64,000 nucleotides of DNA from Streptomyces yangpuensis. GTDB taxonomy: Bacteria; Actinomycetota; Actinomycetes; Streptomycetales; Streptomycetaceae. Made by a program: the position numbers and the translations under genes. This document shows, piece by piece, positions 46,995-57,292 of this stretch. The notes beneath the pieces were generated by a model that searched no databases, was not told where the DNA came from, and saw nothing but the letters and a program-made list of their open reading frames with translations. Each line of letters begins with the position of its first letter. The first letter of the stretch is position 1. The DNA lies in contig NZ_LBMK01000002.1 in assembly GCF_001005295.1 (NCBI RefSeq), positions 1,369,223-1,433,222 of the forward strand, given 5' to 3'.

Positions 46995-48968
46995 TCAGCT
47001 CTCGGCGAGCACGATCACCCAGTCGTGCTCGCCGAAGCGGACCCGCTGCCGCTTGTCGGGATTGAGCCGCACCCCGTAGGCGGGGGCGGTGCCGGCCTCC
47101 GCCCGCAGGCGGTAGCCGACCGCGCACTCCCGGCGGCGGCGCGCCGACTCGACCAGCGTGGCGAACGCGACCTCCCGGTCGGTCCCGACGTAGTCCGCCA
47201 CGGGCCTCAGGTAGAACTCGCTGCCCTCCGCCCTGAACAACTCCTCGAAGACGGCGGCGAGATGTCCGCTCTCCGAGATCTGTGTCATCAGCAGGCTGAT
47301 CAGGCGGCCGCTGACGATGAAGTCGGCGCCGGCCCGCGCAGGGGCGAGCAGGCGGTTGGCGTCGTCCGACATCTCGGTGGTGAGCGGGAGTTCGCGGCCC
47401 GCGGCCTCCCCGATGGCCCGCAGGTGCAGCAGCGTCACCAGCGTCCGGTCGTCGTCCGTGCCGCTCCCGGACTCCGGGGCGAAGGCGGGCGGGACCGTGT
47501 CGGGCGGCGTGGCCGGGGCGGTGCTCTCGCGGCCCGTCTCCCCGATCACGATCACGCTGTCGTACCCGGGCACGTCCAGCTTGGCGAGGACGTCCGGGTC
47601 GGTGATGTCCCCGCAGTGGAAGGCCACGTCGAGACGGCTGCGGGCCGCCGCGACCTCGGCGGCGGCCCGCAGTGTCGACTCGTCTCCGAGGGCCACGACG
47701 TCCAGGGTGGTGCCGGCGCTGACGAACTCGTCGAGCTGCTCGACGACGAGCGGGGCGCGCCGGTTCCAGCCGAGGAGGAGCAGGCGTTCGGCGAAGCGGG
47801 GCCGGGGGCGGGCGGTGACGATCGCGTCCTCGTCGACCCAGGGGCCCGCCGGCTCCGGCACGGCCGTGTCGTCGTCCTCGGAGACCAGGACGATCAGGTC
47901 GCCCGCGCCGATCTCCGTACCGGGGTCCGGATTGAGCGCGACACGGCCGTCGGGATGCAGGAGGCCGACCACCGAGGACGTGGTGAACGCCAGGAGGGAC
48001 TCGCCGAAGGTGCGGCCGGTGAGCCCCGCGGCGGCCGCGGTGTAGAACTCGTCCCCGGCGAAGTCCAGCAGGTCCTGGTAGACGAGGGAGAGTCCGGGCT
48101 GCCGGGCGGTCTGGACGAGGAGCCGGGCGATGATCTCGTCGGCGCACAGCACGTGCCCGCCGGGTCCGGCCGCCAGCCGGGCCGTGAGGTGGTTGCGGGT
48201 GTCGCGGACCGCGGCGACCACCACCGCTTCGCGCGGGCGGGGGAGCGCGGCGTCCAGGGCGAGCAGGGTCTTCACGACGTGCGCGTCGCCGCGGTCTCCG
48301 TCGGGCGGCAGCACGAGGACCGCCTTCGCCGTCTGCGGGCTCACCCGGGCCAGTACCGTCGGGTCGGTGGTGGGGCCGCTGCGGCAGATGATCCGTGTGG
48401 CGCCCGCGCCCGCGCCCGTCCGGGTTCCCGTGTCGTCGAGGCCCGTGGTGATCTCGTCCTCCATGTCCACCTTGTCCTTGGGGGCGAGGACGGCGATGGC
48501 GGACCGGCGCTGGTTGGCGTTGGCCCTGGCGAGCTCGGCCACCACCGGGAAGATCTGGTCGGACCAGCCCAGGACGACGGTGTGCCCCGCCTCCAGCACC
48601 GTGGAGTGCCCGCGCCGCAGCGACATGAGGCGCTGGTTGATACCGGTGGTGATCAGACTGACCAGCGTCGACACGAACAGCAGGGCGACCAGGGCGAGCG
48701 TCACCGAGGCCAGCACGTACAGGGGCGAGCCGACCGCGCCCCCGAGCTTGAGGGTCTGCCCGACGCTGACCCATACGGCCGTGAGCCGCCCCGGCAGGGT
48801 CGTCGGGGCGGCCCGGTCGGCCCAGACGAGCACCGCGCTCGCCGGGACCACGACGGCCAGGCAGCCGAGTGCCAGCCATCCGATGAGCGGGGCGGTTCCG
48901 CCCGCCACCAGGGTGTCGAAGCGGTACCGCAGGCGCAGCCGCAGGGACGTCGTGTGCTGCTGTGCCAT
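46995..48968 (-). CDS. CASTOR/POLLUX-like ion channel with RCK/TrkA domains
   Basis: A 657-residue membrane protein. Two main hydrophobic segments (GTAPLIGWLALGCLAVVVPA near 23-50 and LYVLASVTLALVALLFVSTL near 84-105) flank a reentrant-like region. The cytoplasmic part has NAD-binding RCK folds (HTVVLGWSDQIFPVVAELA near 127; RLLLLGWNRRAPLVVEQLDE near 390), each with the conserved GW. This matches the DMI1/CASTOR family, cation channels of plants with bacterial relatives. AGGGAG precedes the ATG. It is convergent with the oxidase. Function is probably ligand-gated K or other cation flux. Confidence 0.85.
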   Translation of the reverse strand: MAQQHTTSLRLRLRYRFDTLVAGGTAPLIGWLALGCLAVVVPASAVLVWADRAAPTTLPGRLTAVWVSVGQTLKLGGAVGSPLYVLASVTLALVALLFVSTLVSLITTGINQRLMSLRRGHSTVLEAGHTVVLGWSDQIFPVVAELARANANQRRSAIAVLAPKDKVDMEDEITTGLDDTGTRTGAGAGATRIICRSGPTTDPTVLARVSPQTAKAVLVLPPDGDRGDAHVVKTLLALDAALPRPREAVVVAAVRDTRNHLTARLAAGPGGHVLCADEIIARLLVQTARQPGLSLVYQDLLDFAGDEFYTAAAAGLTGRTFGESLLAFTTSSVVGLLHPDGRVALNPDPGTEIGAGDLIVLVSEDDDTAVPEPAGPWVDEDAIVTARPRPRFAERLLLLGWNRRAPLVVEQLDEFVSAGTTLDVVALGDESTLRAAAEVAAARSRLDVAFHCGDITDPDVLAKLDVPGYDSVIVIGETGRESTAPATPPDTVPPAFAPESGSGTDDDRTLVTLLHLRAIGEAAGRELPLTTEMSDDANRLLAPARAGADFIVSGRLISLLMTQISESGHLAAVFEELFRAEGSEFYLRPVADYVGTDREVAFATLVESARRRRECAVGYRLRAEAGTAPAYGVRLNPDKRQRVRFGEHDWVIVLAES

Positions 48969-49105
48969 GTGTACTCCCTCGTCGCCCGCGCTGCTAACCC
49001 GCGGGAGCCCCGGCGGTTACGGCCTGAACGGCCCTGCGCGCGCCCGTCCACGGGACCGGGCGGCCCGTGCGAGCGAGCGTGAGCGGGGCTGGTCCGAGCG
49101 GGCGG

Positions 49106-49687
49106 TCAGGGGCGCAGGGCGGCGATGACCTCGTCGGTGGTGCTCACCTTGCCGATGCGCGGGAAGATCTTGCCGAAGGTGTGGGCGTGGGAATCGGGGT
49201 CGGTGTCGGCGGTGGCGTCCTCGGGGAAGACCAGGTCGTAGCTGAGCTCCCACGCCGTACGGGCGGTGGACTCGACCCCGACGCTGGTGGAGATGCCGGC
49301 CAGGACGATGCGGTGGATGCCGCGCCGCCGCAGCTGCAGGTCCAGCTCGGTGCCGGTGAAGGCGCCCCAGTGGCGCTTGGTGACGACCACGTCCCCGAGG
49401 GCGGCCAGCTCGGCGGGGATCTCGGAGAACGCGGCGGGCGGGGCGGCGGCCGGACCGGGGCGGTCCACGTTCGCGGTGGGGAGGTCACCGCCGTCCGGCG
49501 ACCAGGCCACCTTGACCAGCACCACGGGCAGCCGCCGCGCGCGGAACGCCTCGGCGAGCGCGACGCCCCGCCCCAGGACCTCGGGGGCGGGCCGGGTGGT
49601 GGGCAGGGCCAGGATGCCGGACTGCAGGTCGATGAGGACCAGGGCGGTGTCCTCGCCGAGGACGAGGCCGTTCGGGTCGGCGGGCAT
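49106..49687 (-). CDS. Isochorismatase-like hydrolase, Cys-less
   Basis: A 193-residue alpha/beta cysteine-hydrolase-fold protein. DTALVLIDLQSGIL holds the first catalytic Asp and VTKRHWGAF the catalytic Lys. The nucleophile region reads GISTSVGVESTART, with Gly where amidases have Cys. Isochorismatases proper (EntB, PhzD) also lack that cysteine and hydrolyse a vinyl ether, so either a true isochorismatase-type enzyme or an unassigned subgroup is possible. GGAG lies upstream of the ATG. No siderophore or phenazine genes are nearby. It is single, divergent from the 49869 gene. Confidence 0.88.
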   Translation of the reverse strand: MPADPNGLVLGEDTALVLIDLQSGILALPTTRPAPEVLGRGVALAEAFRARRLPVVLVKVAWSPDGGDLPTANVDRPGPAAAPPAAFSEIPAELAALGDVVVTKRHWGAFTGTELDLQLRRRGIHRIVLAGISTSVGVESTARTAWELSYDLVFPEDATADTDPDSHAHTFGKIFPRIGKVSTTDEVIAALRP

Positions 49688-49856
49688 GTGCTCTCCTTCG
49701 GAGCCGGGTGCGGTGGGGTCACCCCGGGCGCTCGGTCAGAGAGGAAAGCCTGTCAGACGGGGCCGGGCGCACCCCGGCTGCGCTCCCGCATGTCGCGCAC
49801 CACGTCGCGCACGACGTCGAGGACCCGGCAGGACCCGGCGGGACCTGCGAACCCCC

Positions 49857-49862
49857 TAGAAT
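49857..49862 (+). promoter_or_regulatory. -10 element for leaderless 49869 transcript
   Basis: TAGAAT is followed by six bases and ATG 49869, the spacing of a leaderless actinobacterial promoter; there is no SD. Confidence 0.55.
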
Positions 49863-49868
49863 GCGAAC

Positions 49869-50465
49869 ATGAGTACGAATATGGGGGAGGACCGCCCCCT
49901 CCTGTCGACGGCGCTGACCGGGGCAGAACTGCTGCGCTGGTACTGGACCCTGGCCGAACTGACCGTACTGGCACGGCAGATGGGCGTACCGGTCCGGGGC
50001 GGGAAGGCCGCAGTCACCGCCCGCCTCGCCGCCGCGCTCGACGGCCTGCCCGTGCCGGGGCCCCCGGCGCCCGCCACGCCCCGCCGTGCGGCGGGACGCC
50101 GGCTCGCCGCACCCGTCGACGGCACGACGGTGATCCCGCAGGGGCAGCGCTGCAGCCAGGTGCTGCGGGAGTACTTCGTCCGCGAGATCGGCCCCGGCTT
50201 CCACTTCGACGCCTTCATGCGCGAGTACATCGCCGGACACGCGGGACACACCCTCGCCGAGGCAGTGGAGCACTGGCACGCGACCCGGGCCCGGGCGGCC
50301 GAACCCCGAGAGGTCGGAGCCCAGTTCGAGTTCAACCGCTTCCTGCGCGACTGGTACGCCCGGCACCCCGGCGGCGCCCGCCCGGACGCCCTGGCCGCCT
50401 GGCGCACCCACCGGTCCCGGCCCCGCGACGCACGGCACCGGACCCCGCTCCCTGATCCGGCCTGA
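49869..50465 (+). CDS. SAP-like / DUF6434 domain protein
   Basis: A 198-residue soluble protein. Residues 15-60 (ALTGAELLRWYWTLAELTVL through AAVTARLAAALDG) resemble a SAP-type helix-extension-helix DNA-binding motif. The second half (QRCSQVLREYFVREIGPGFHF, FNRFLRDWYARHPGG) matches the DUF6434 domain with aromatic repeats. Start ATG 49869 follows a -10 (TAGAAT) by 6 bases with no SD, so leaderless transcription is likely. Nucleic-acid binding is inferred. It is followed on the same strand by the enoyl-CoA hydratase-fold gene after 63 bases. Confidence 0.72.
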   Translation: MSTNMGEDRPLLSTALTGAELLRWYWTLAELTVLARQMGVPVRGGKAAVTARLAAALDGLPVPGPPAPATPRRAAGRRLAAPVDGTTVIPQGQRCSQVLREYFVREIGPGFHFDAFMREYIAGHAGHTLAEAVEHWHATRARAAEPREVGAQFEFNRFLRDWYARHPGGARPDALAAWRTHRSRPRDARHRTPLPDPA

Positions 50466-50528
50466 CCGACAGGACACCCCCTGGGGGCGCCCGGGCCGTC
50501 GCCCGGCGTCGCGGACATACTGATCGCC

Positions 50529-51605
50529 GTGAAGACCGTATCCGAGACCGACACCCACGACCCTTCCGCCGACGACTCCGTCCTGTTCCGCGTCGAGGGG
50601 CGGACCGGCGTGGTCACCCTCAACCGGCCCCGGGCCCTCAACGCCCTCACCCACCCCATGGTGCTCCGGATCGCCGAGGCCCTCGACGGGTGGGCGGACG
50701 ACCCCGCCGTGGAGCAGGTCCTCATCCGCGGATCCGGCGAGCGCGGGCTGTGCGCGGGCGGCGACATCCGGGCCATCCACGACGACGCCAAGGCCGGGAA
50801 CACCGCCTCGGCCGGCTTCTGGCGCGACGAGTACCGGCTCAACGCGCGCATCGCCCGCTACCCCAAGCCCTACGTCGCCCTCATGGACGGCATCGTCATG
50901 GGCGGCGGCGTCGGCGTCTCCTCCCACGGCAGCGTCCGCGTCGTCACCGAACGCTCCCGCGTCGCCATGCCGGAGACCGGCATCGGCTTCGTCCCCGACG
51001 TCGGCGGGACCTGGCTCCTCGGCCGCGCCCCCGGCCGGCTCGGCACCCATCTCGCCCTCACGGGCACCTCCGTGGGCGCAGCGGACGCGCTGCTGTGCGG
51101 GCTCGCCGACCACTTCGTACCCGCCGAACGCCTCCCGGAGCTGACCGCCGCGCTCGCCGGGGCCCCCGCCCAGGAGGTGCTGCCGCGGTACGCCGCCACG
51201 CCCGCCCCCGGGGTGCTCGCGGGCCGGCGCTCCTGGATCGACCACTGCTACGCGGCCGACACGGTCGAGGAGATCGTGGAACGGCTGCTCGGCCAGGGCG
51301 AGCCGGAGGCGAAGGAGGCCGCCGAGACGATCCTGGCCAAGTCCCCGACCGCGCTGAAGACCACCCTCGCCGCCGTGCGCCGGGCCGCGGCCCTCGGCAC
51401 ACTGGAACAGGCGCTGGCCCAGGAGTTCAGGGTTTCCTGCAACGCCCTCACCTCGCCCGATCTGGTAGAGGGCATCCGGGCACAGGTCGTCGACAAGGAC
51501 CGCGCCCCCCGCTGGTCCCCGCCGACGCTCGCCGAGGTCACCGAGGCCGACGTGGAACGCTTCTTCGCCCCGCTCGGCGAGGACCGCGAACTGCACCTGC
51601 CGTAG
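50529..51605 (+). CDS. 3-hydroxyisobutyryl-CoA hydrolase-like (crotonase superfamily)
   Basis: A 358-residue crotonase-fold enzyme of the HIBCH type, which hydrolyses 3-hydroxyisobutyryl-CoA in valine catabolism. Signatures: VVTLNRPRALNALTH, CAGGDIRAI (oxyanion hole), MGGGVGVS, and AMPETGIGFVPDVGGTWLL with the Glu/Asp pair of HIBCH. The length (about 350) fits HIBCH rather than ordinary enoyl-CoA hydratase (about 260). GTG 50529 lacks an SD; CATACT seven bases before it looks like a -10 for a leaderless transcript. It is convergent with the UvrA-like gene. Confidence 0.9.
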   Translation: MKTVSETDTHDPSADDSVLFRVEGRTGVVTLNRPRALNALTHPMVLRIAEALDGWADDPAVEQVLIRGSGERGLCAGGDIRAIHDDAKAGNTASAGFWRDEYRLNARIARYPKPYVALMDGIVMGGGVGVSSHGSVRVVTERSRVAMPETGIGFVPDVGGTWLLGRAPGRLGTHLALTGTSVGAADALLCGLADHFVPAERLPELTAALAGAPAQEVLPRYAATPAPGVLAGRRSWIDHCYAADTVEEIVERLLGQGEPEAKEAAETILAKSPTALKTTLAAVRRAAALGTLEQALAQEFRVSCNALTSPDLVEGIRAQVVDKDRAPRWSPPTLAEVTEADVERFFAPLGEDRELHLP

Positions 51606-51626
51606 CCCTCCCGGGGACGGGCGAGA

Positions 51627-51682
51627 GGGGCGGCCCCGGCCGGCACGGGCCCGCCCGCGGAGAGCGCGGCGGGCGCCGCCCC
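51627..51682. terminator. GC-rich dyad between convergent genes
   Basis: GGGGCGGC (51627-51634) pairs with GCCGCCCC (51675-51682); an inner imperfect stem (around 51651-51674) adds pairing. Confidence 0.4.
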
Positions 51683-51690
51683 GCACCGCC

Positions 51691-53958
<2,268 letters not shown>

Positions 53959-53987
53959 GGAACTCCTCGAGGTGCGGCGTCTCGGCT

Positions 53988-54031
53988 TACTCTCTGCGCT
54001 TTACTCTATACGCTGTACTCTGTACGGTGTA
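53988..54031. promoter_or_regulatory. Three 14-bp tandem repeats with a GTAC dyad, candidate TetR operator
   Basis: Units TACTCTCTGCGCTT (53988), TACTCTATACGCTG (54002) and TACTCTGTACGGTG (54016) are directly adjacent, and GTAC-TCT-GTAC (54015-54025) forms a short dyad in the last two. The array lies in the divergent spacer of the UvrA-like and TetR genes. Confidence 0.6.
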
Positions 54032-54064
54032 GTCAATTAATGGCGAATGCTCGGAGGTCGCGGC

Positions 54065-54829
54065 ATGGTGAAGGACCGGAGCGGGGCGGGCGACCCCGTC
54101 CGCACGCTGGAGCTGCTGTGGCGCGAGCCGGGGCAGCCGCCGCACGCCGGGCGGCGCGGCCCGCGGCAGGGCCTCAGCGTGGACGCCGTCGTGCGGGCCG
54201 CGACCGTCCTCGCCGACGAGGAGGGGCTGGCCGCGCTGACCATGCGGGCCCTGGCGCAACGCCTCGGCGTGACCCCGATGACCGTCTACACGTACGTCCC
54301 CGGCAAGGCCGAGCTGCTCGACCTGATGCTCGACGACGCGTACCTGCACATGGAGCGCCGGCCGGCCGGCCAGGACGAACCCTGGCAGGTCCGCGTCACC
54401 CGGATCGCCGAGGACAACCGGGACCTGATGCTGCGCCCCCCCTGGATCGCGGACCTGGCCGTCCCCCGCCCGCCGCTGGGCCCCGGAGTGATCGGGAAGT
54501 ACGAGTACGAACTGGCGGCCTTCGACGGCATCGGCCTCACCGACACCGAGATGGACGCCGCCCTCACGCACCTGCTCGGCTTCGTGCACGCCAACGCGCT
54601 GGCCGCCGCCGACGACGCCGACCACAACCGCCGCCAGAGCCAGGAGGACTGGTGGGCCGTCAGCGCCCCGCTGCTGGAACGCGCCCTGGACCCGGACCGC
54701 TACCCGCTCGCCGGCCGCGTCGGCGCCGCGGTCGGCGGCTACCACCCCGGAACGATCTGGACCTTCGGCCTCCAGTGCGTGCTGGACGGCCTCACCCACC
54801 GCCTCGCCGCCCGCGCCACCCCCTTCTAG
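54065..54829 (+). CDS. TetR-family transcriptional regulator (TetR_C type)
   Basis: A 254-residue repressor. The helix-turn-helix is in SVDAVVRAATVLADEEGLAA then LTMRALAQRLGVTPMTVYTYV (about 38-82), with PGKAELLDLMLD beginning the ligand domain, as in TetR members with the TetR_C fold. ATG 54065 is selected as GGAGG lies 7 bases upstream; ATG 54047 has no SD. It is divergent from the UvrA-like ATPase with three 14-bp repeats between, so autoregulation and control of that gene are probable. The ligand is unknown. Confidence 0.92.
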   Translation: MVKDRSGAGDPVRTLELLWREPGQPPHAGRRGPRQGLSVDAVVRAATVLADEEGLAALTMRALAQRLGVTPMTVYTYVPGKAELLDLMLDDAYLHMERRPAGQDEPWQVRVTRIAEDNRDLMLRPPWIADLAVPRPPLGPGVIGKYEYELAAFDGIGLTDTEMDAALTHLLGFVHANALAAADDADHNRRQSQEDWWAVSAPLLERALDPDRYPLAGRVGAAVGGYHPGTIWTFGLQCVLDGLTHRLAARATPF

Positions 54830-54867
54830 TGCCGTGACCCGGTGAACCTTTCCGGTCACAGCACTAG
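54826..54867. terminator. Bidirectional terminator spanning both stop codons
   Basis: CTAGTGC-c-GTGACC-c-GG (54826-54842) pairs with CCGG-t-CAC-a-GCACTAG (54852-54867). The outermost bases include the TAG stops of the convergent tetR and SDR genes. Confidence 0.75.
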
Positions 54868-55772
54868 CGGTAGCCGGTGGGGTCGGCCGGGTGGCCGGGG
54901 TCCTGGACTTCGACCAGGTAGCGCCAGGCGTCGGGGCGGCTGCCGTCCAGGTCCGTGAAGCCGTAGACCTGAGCCAGCCGGCCGCTGGAGAGGGACCGGC
55001 CGTTCCAGCGGGAGACCTCCGGGTCCGCGGCGAGGGCCGCGACCGCGCGGCCCACGTACGCCGGGGTCTCGGAGATCGCGAAGTGCGGCACCGTGGTCAG
55101 CGCGTCCCGCCAGTTCTCCTCCGTCACACCGAAGGCGTCGAGCATCATCTCCGAGCGCAGCCAGCCCGGGGTCAGCGCCACGGCCGTGGCCCCGCGCGGG
55201 CCCAGCTCGTGCCCGAGCGCGAAGGCCATCCGCAGCACCGCCGACTTGGCGATGTCGTAGAAGAAGGAGACCCGGTAGCGGGTCGCGTTGTAGTCGGCGG
55301 TGCCGTCCGTCATCTCCACCACCAGACCGCCCGGCTCGCGCAGCAGCAGCGGCAGCGCGCAATGGCTCGTGATGGCGTGCGTGTCCACCGCCAGCCGCAG
55401 CAGCCGCAGCCCCTTGTCCAGGTCGTGTTCCCAGACCGTGCTGTCCCACTCGAAGAGCAGCTCACCGCCCCAGATGTCGTTCACCAGGACGTCCAGCCGG
55501 CCCTGTTCCGAGTCGATCCGCCCGACCAGCGCCTCTACCTCCGCCGGCACCAGATGGTCGGCGACCACCGCGATCCCCCGGCCACCCGCAGCGGTGACCA
55601 GCTCGGCGGTCTCCTCGATCGTCTCGGGCCGGTCGTACTCCGACCGCCGGCCCCGCGTGCTGCGCCCCGACACGTACACGGTCGCGCCCTGCGCGCCCAA
55701 CTCCACCGCGATGCCCCGCCCCGCGCCGCGCGTCGCCCCCGCGACGAGGGCCACCCTGCCTTCGAGAGTCAT
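54864..55772 (-). CDS. Short-chain dehydrogenase/reductase
   Basis: A 302-residue SDR oxidoreductase. The cofactor motif is VALVAGATRGAGRGIAVELG (TGxxxGxG variant, A for T). The NNAG motif is altered to NDIWGG, and the active site has Y-D-I-A-K (YxxxK) in RVSFFYDIAKSAVLRMA. RSTRGRRSEYDRPE after the second strand suggests NADP preference and a longer loop. The catalytic serine position is not clear. ATG 55772 follows TAGGGT and six bases, so the message is probably leaderless. Substrate unknown; it is convergent with the tetR gene. Confidence 0.9.
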   Translation of the reverse strand: MTLEGRVALVAGATRGAGRGIAVELGAQGATVYVSGRSTRGRRSEYDRPETIEETAELVTAAGGRGIAVVADHLVPAEVEALVGRIDSEQGRLDVLVNDIWGGELLFEWDSTVWEHDLDKGLRLLRLAVDTHAITSHCALPLLLREPGGLVVEMTDGTADYNATRYRVSFFYDIAKSAVLRMAFALGHELGPRGATAVALTPGWLRSEMMLDAFGVTEENWRDALTTVPHFAISETPAYVGRAVAALAADPEVSRWNGRSLSSGRLAQVYGFTDLDGSRPDAWRYLVEVQDPGHPADPTGYR

Positions 55773-55778
55773 ACGCCG

Positions 55779-55828
55779 ACCCTACGACGGTTCGCCCGCA
55801 GCCCGCAGCCCGCAGCCCGCAGCCCGCC
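55779..55828 (-). promoter_or_regulatory. SDR promoter: leaderless -10 and upstream 7-bp tandem repeats
   Basis: On the minus strand TAGGGT (55784-55779) precedes ATG by six bases. Just upstream (plus-strand 55794-55828) GCCCGCA is repeated four times plus a variant copy, covering the -35 region. Confidence 0.55.
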
Positions 55829-55927
55829 GGACACGGCGACCGCCGGCCCGAACCGGGGGCGGGTCCGGCCAGAACCAGGTGACGGTGAGCGGGAAGCGGG
55901 CCGTGACGGTCGCGCGGGGGCGGTCCG

Positions 55928-57106
55928 TCAGCCCAGGGTGAGCGGGCGCTCCGGCGCCAGGTGAGCGGCGATCGCGTGGAGCACGTTCGAGCTGGCGTTC
56001 TGGATGGTGCTGCCGAGGCCCTGGGTCGCCACCGTCGCGATGGCGAGCTTCCGGGACGGCAGATAGGCGACCGTGCCCGCGTAGCCCGCGAACGACGGGT
56101 TCTGGACGATCCAGGTGTTCTCCACCGGCAGCCCCAGGGCGAACCAGGCGTTGTCCTTGATCTTGACGACGGGCGTGACCTGGAGCTTGTGCGACTCGGG
56201 TGTCAGCAGCTTCCCCTCGCCGATCGCGGTGAAGGACTTCGCCATGTCCTCCAGCGTCGCGGTCATCACCGCCCCCTCCGCCACCGTCCACGACGGATTC
56301 CAGTACGTGGAGTCCTCGAACACGCCCCGCTCGTTGTCGAAGCCGTGCAGCACCGGCGCGGGGATCTCGGCCCTGGACGAGATGGAGGTATGGGTCAGGC
56401 CCATCGGTTCGAGGACGTTCTCGCGCATCACCTCGCCCAGGGGCCGCCGCTCCACCCGCGAGATGATGTCGCCCAGGAGCACCCAGTTGGCGTGCGAGTA
56501 GGCGAATCCCGAACCGGGCGGCCGGGCCATGGGACGGGAGACCGCGATCCGCACCAGCTCCTCCCCGGTCCAGTGCCGGAAGGGGTCCTTGTAGAGGGCG
56601 GCGATGAAGGCCTTGTCCGTGACGTAGTCCGCGTACCCGGAGGAGGCGGACGCCAGCATCTTCAGCGTGATCGCGTCCGCGTGCGGGAGGTCCGGGCGCC
56701 AGCGCGAGAGCTTGTCGTCGAGCGTGACCCTGCCCTGATCGACCAGCTTGAGCAGCTCGGTCGTCATGTAGGGGATCGCCACCGAACCGATGCGGAACCG
56801 CATGTCCGTCGTCGCGGGGAAGCCCGTCATCGTCTCCCCGGCCGCGGCGGCCGTGACGCGTTCGCCGTCGACCCACACCCCGGCCATCGCCGCGGTGAGC
56901 TTGTACTTCGCCAGCGCCTGCGTCACCTGCCGCGCGGTGAATTCCTCCGTGTCACCCGGCAGGCACGTGCCGCCCTTCGAGATCTGGCCCGCCGGGCACT
57001 GCCGCGCGGCGCTCCGGGCGTCCGCGGAGGGATGGCCGCCCGCGAGCGTGGAACCCAGCAGCAGGGCGCCCAGACAGGTGAGGGCGAAGGTCCTGGGGTG
57101 GCGCAC
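55928..57106 (-). CDS. Secreted beta-lactamase/serine-hydrolase-fold protein lacking catalytic residues
   Basis: A 392-residue exported protein with signal sequence FALTCLGALLLGSTLAGGH. The beta-lactamase (class C / D,D-peptidase) fold is plain from RFRIGSVAIPYMTTELLKLVDQG, VTLDDKLSRWRPDLPHADA and LGDIISRVERRPLGEVMREN. But S-x-x-K reads S108-V-A-I, with isoleucine for lysine; the Y-x-N motif reads YSH; and the H-x-G motif is GYAGTVAYL. All three catalytic motifs are changed, so peptidase or lactamase activity is unlikely, yet the frame is intact. GTG 57106 is used because GGAGG stands 6 bases upstream; the longer frame to 57262 has no SD. It may bind peptidoglycan or a penicillin-like ligand instead. 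Confidence 0.85.
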   Translation of the reverse strand: MRHPRTFALTCLGALLLGSTLAGGHPSADARSAARQCPAGQISKGGTCLPGDTEEFTARQVTQALAKYKLTAAMAGVWVDGERVTAAAAGETMTGFPATTDMRFRIGSVAIPYMTTELLKLVDQGRVTLDDKLSRWRPDLPHADAITLKMLASASSGYADYVTDKAFIAALYKDPFRHWTGEELVRIAVSRPMARPPGSGFAYSHANWVLLGDIISRVERRPLGEVMRENVLEPMGLTHTSISSRAEIPAPVLHGFDNERGVFEDSTYWNPSWTVAEGAVMTATLEDMAKSFTAIGEGKLLTPESHKLQVTPVVKIKDNAWFALGLPVENTWIVQNPSFAGYAGTVAYLPSRKLAIATVATQGLGSTIQNASSNVLHAIAAHLAPERPLTLG

Positions 57107-57292
57107 GGCGTGCCTCCATGCGGGTCGAAAGGCGAAGTCCCCCGCCTCGCGAGGGCAGGCCTCGTCCCGGCAGGCTAACCAGCGGCCCCACCCGTCGCAC
57201 GCGGGAGACGTTCCACGGGTGACACCGATGACGGCCGCCCGCCTACGCCGCCATTCCGCCACCCGCCGCTGCCCCGGCGCCGGCGCCGGGGC

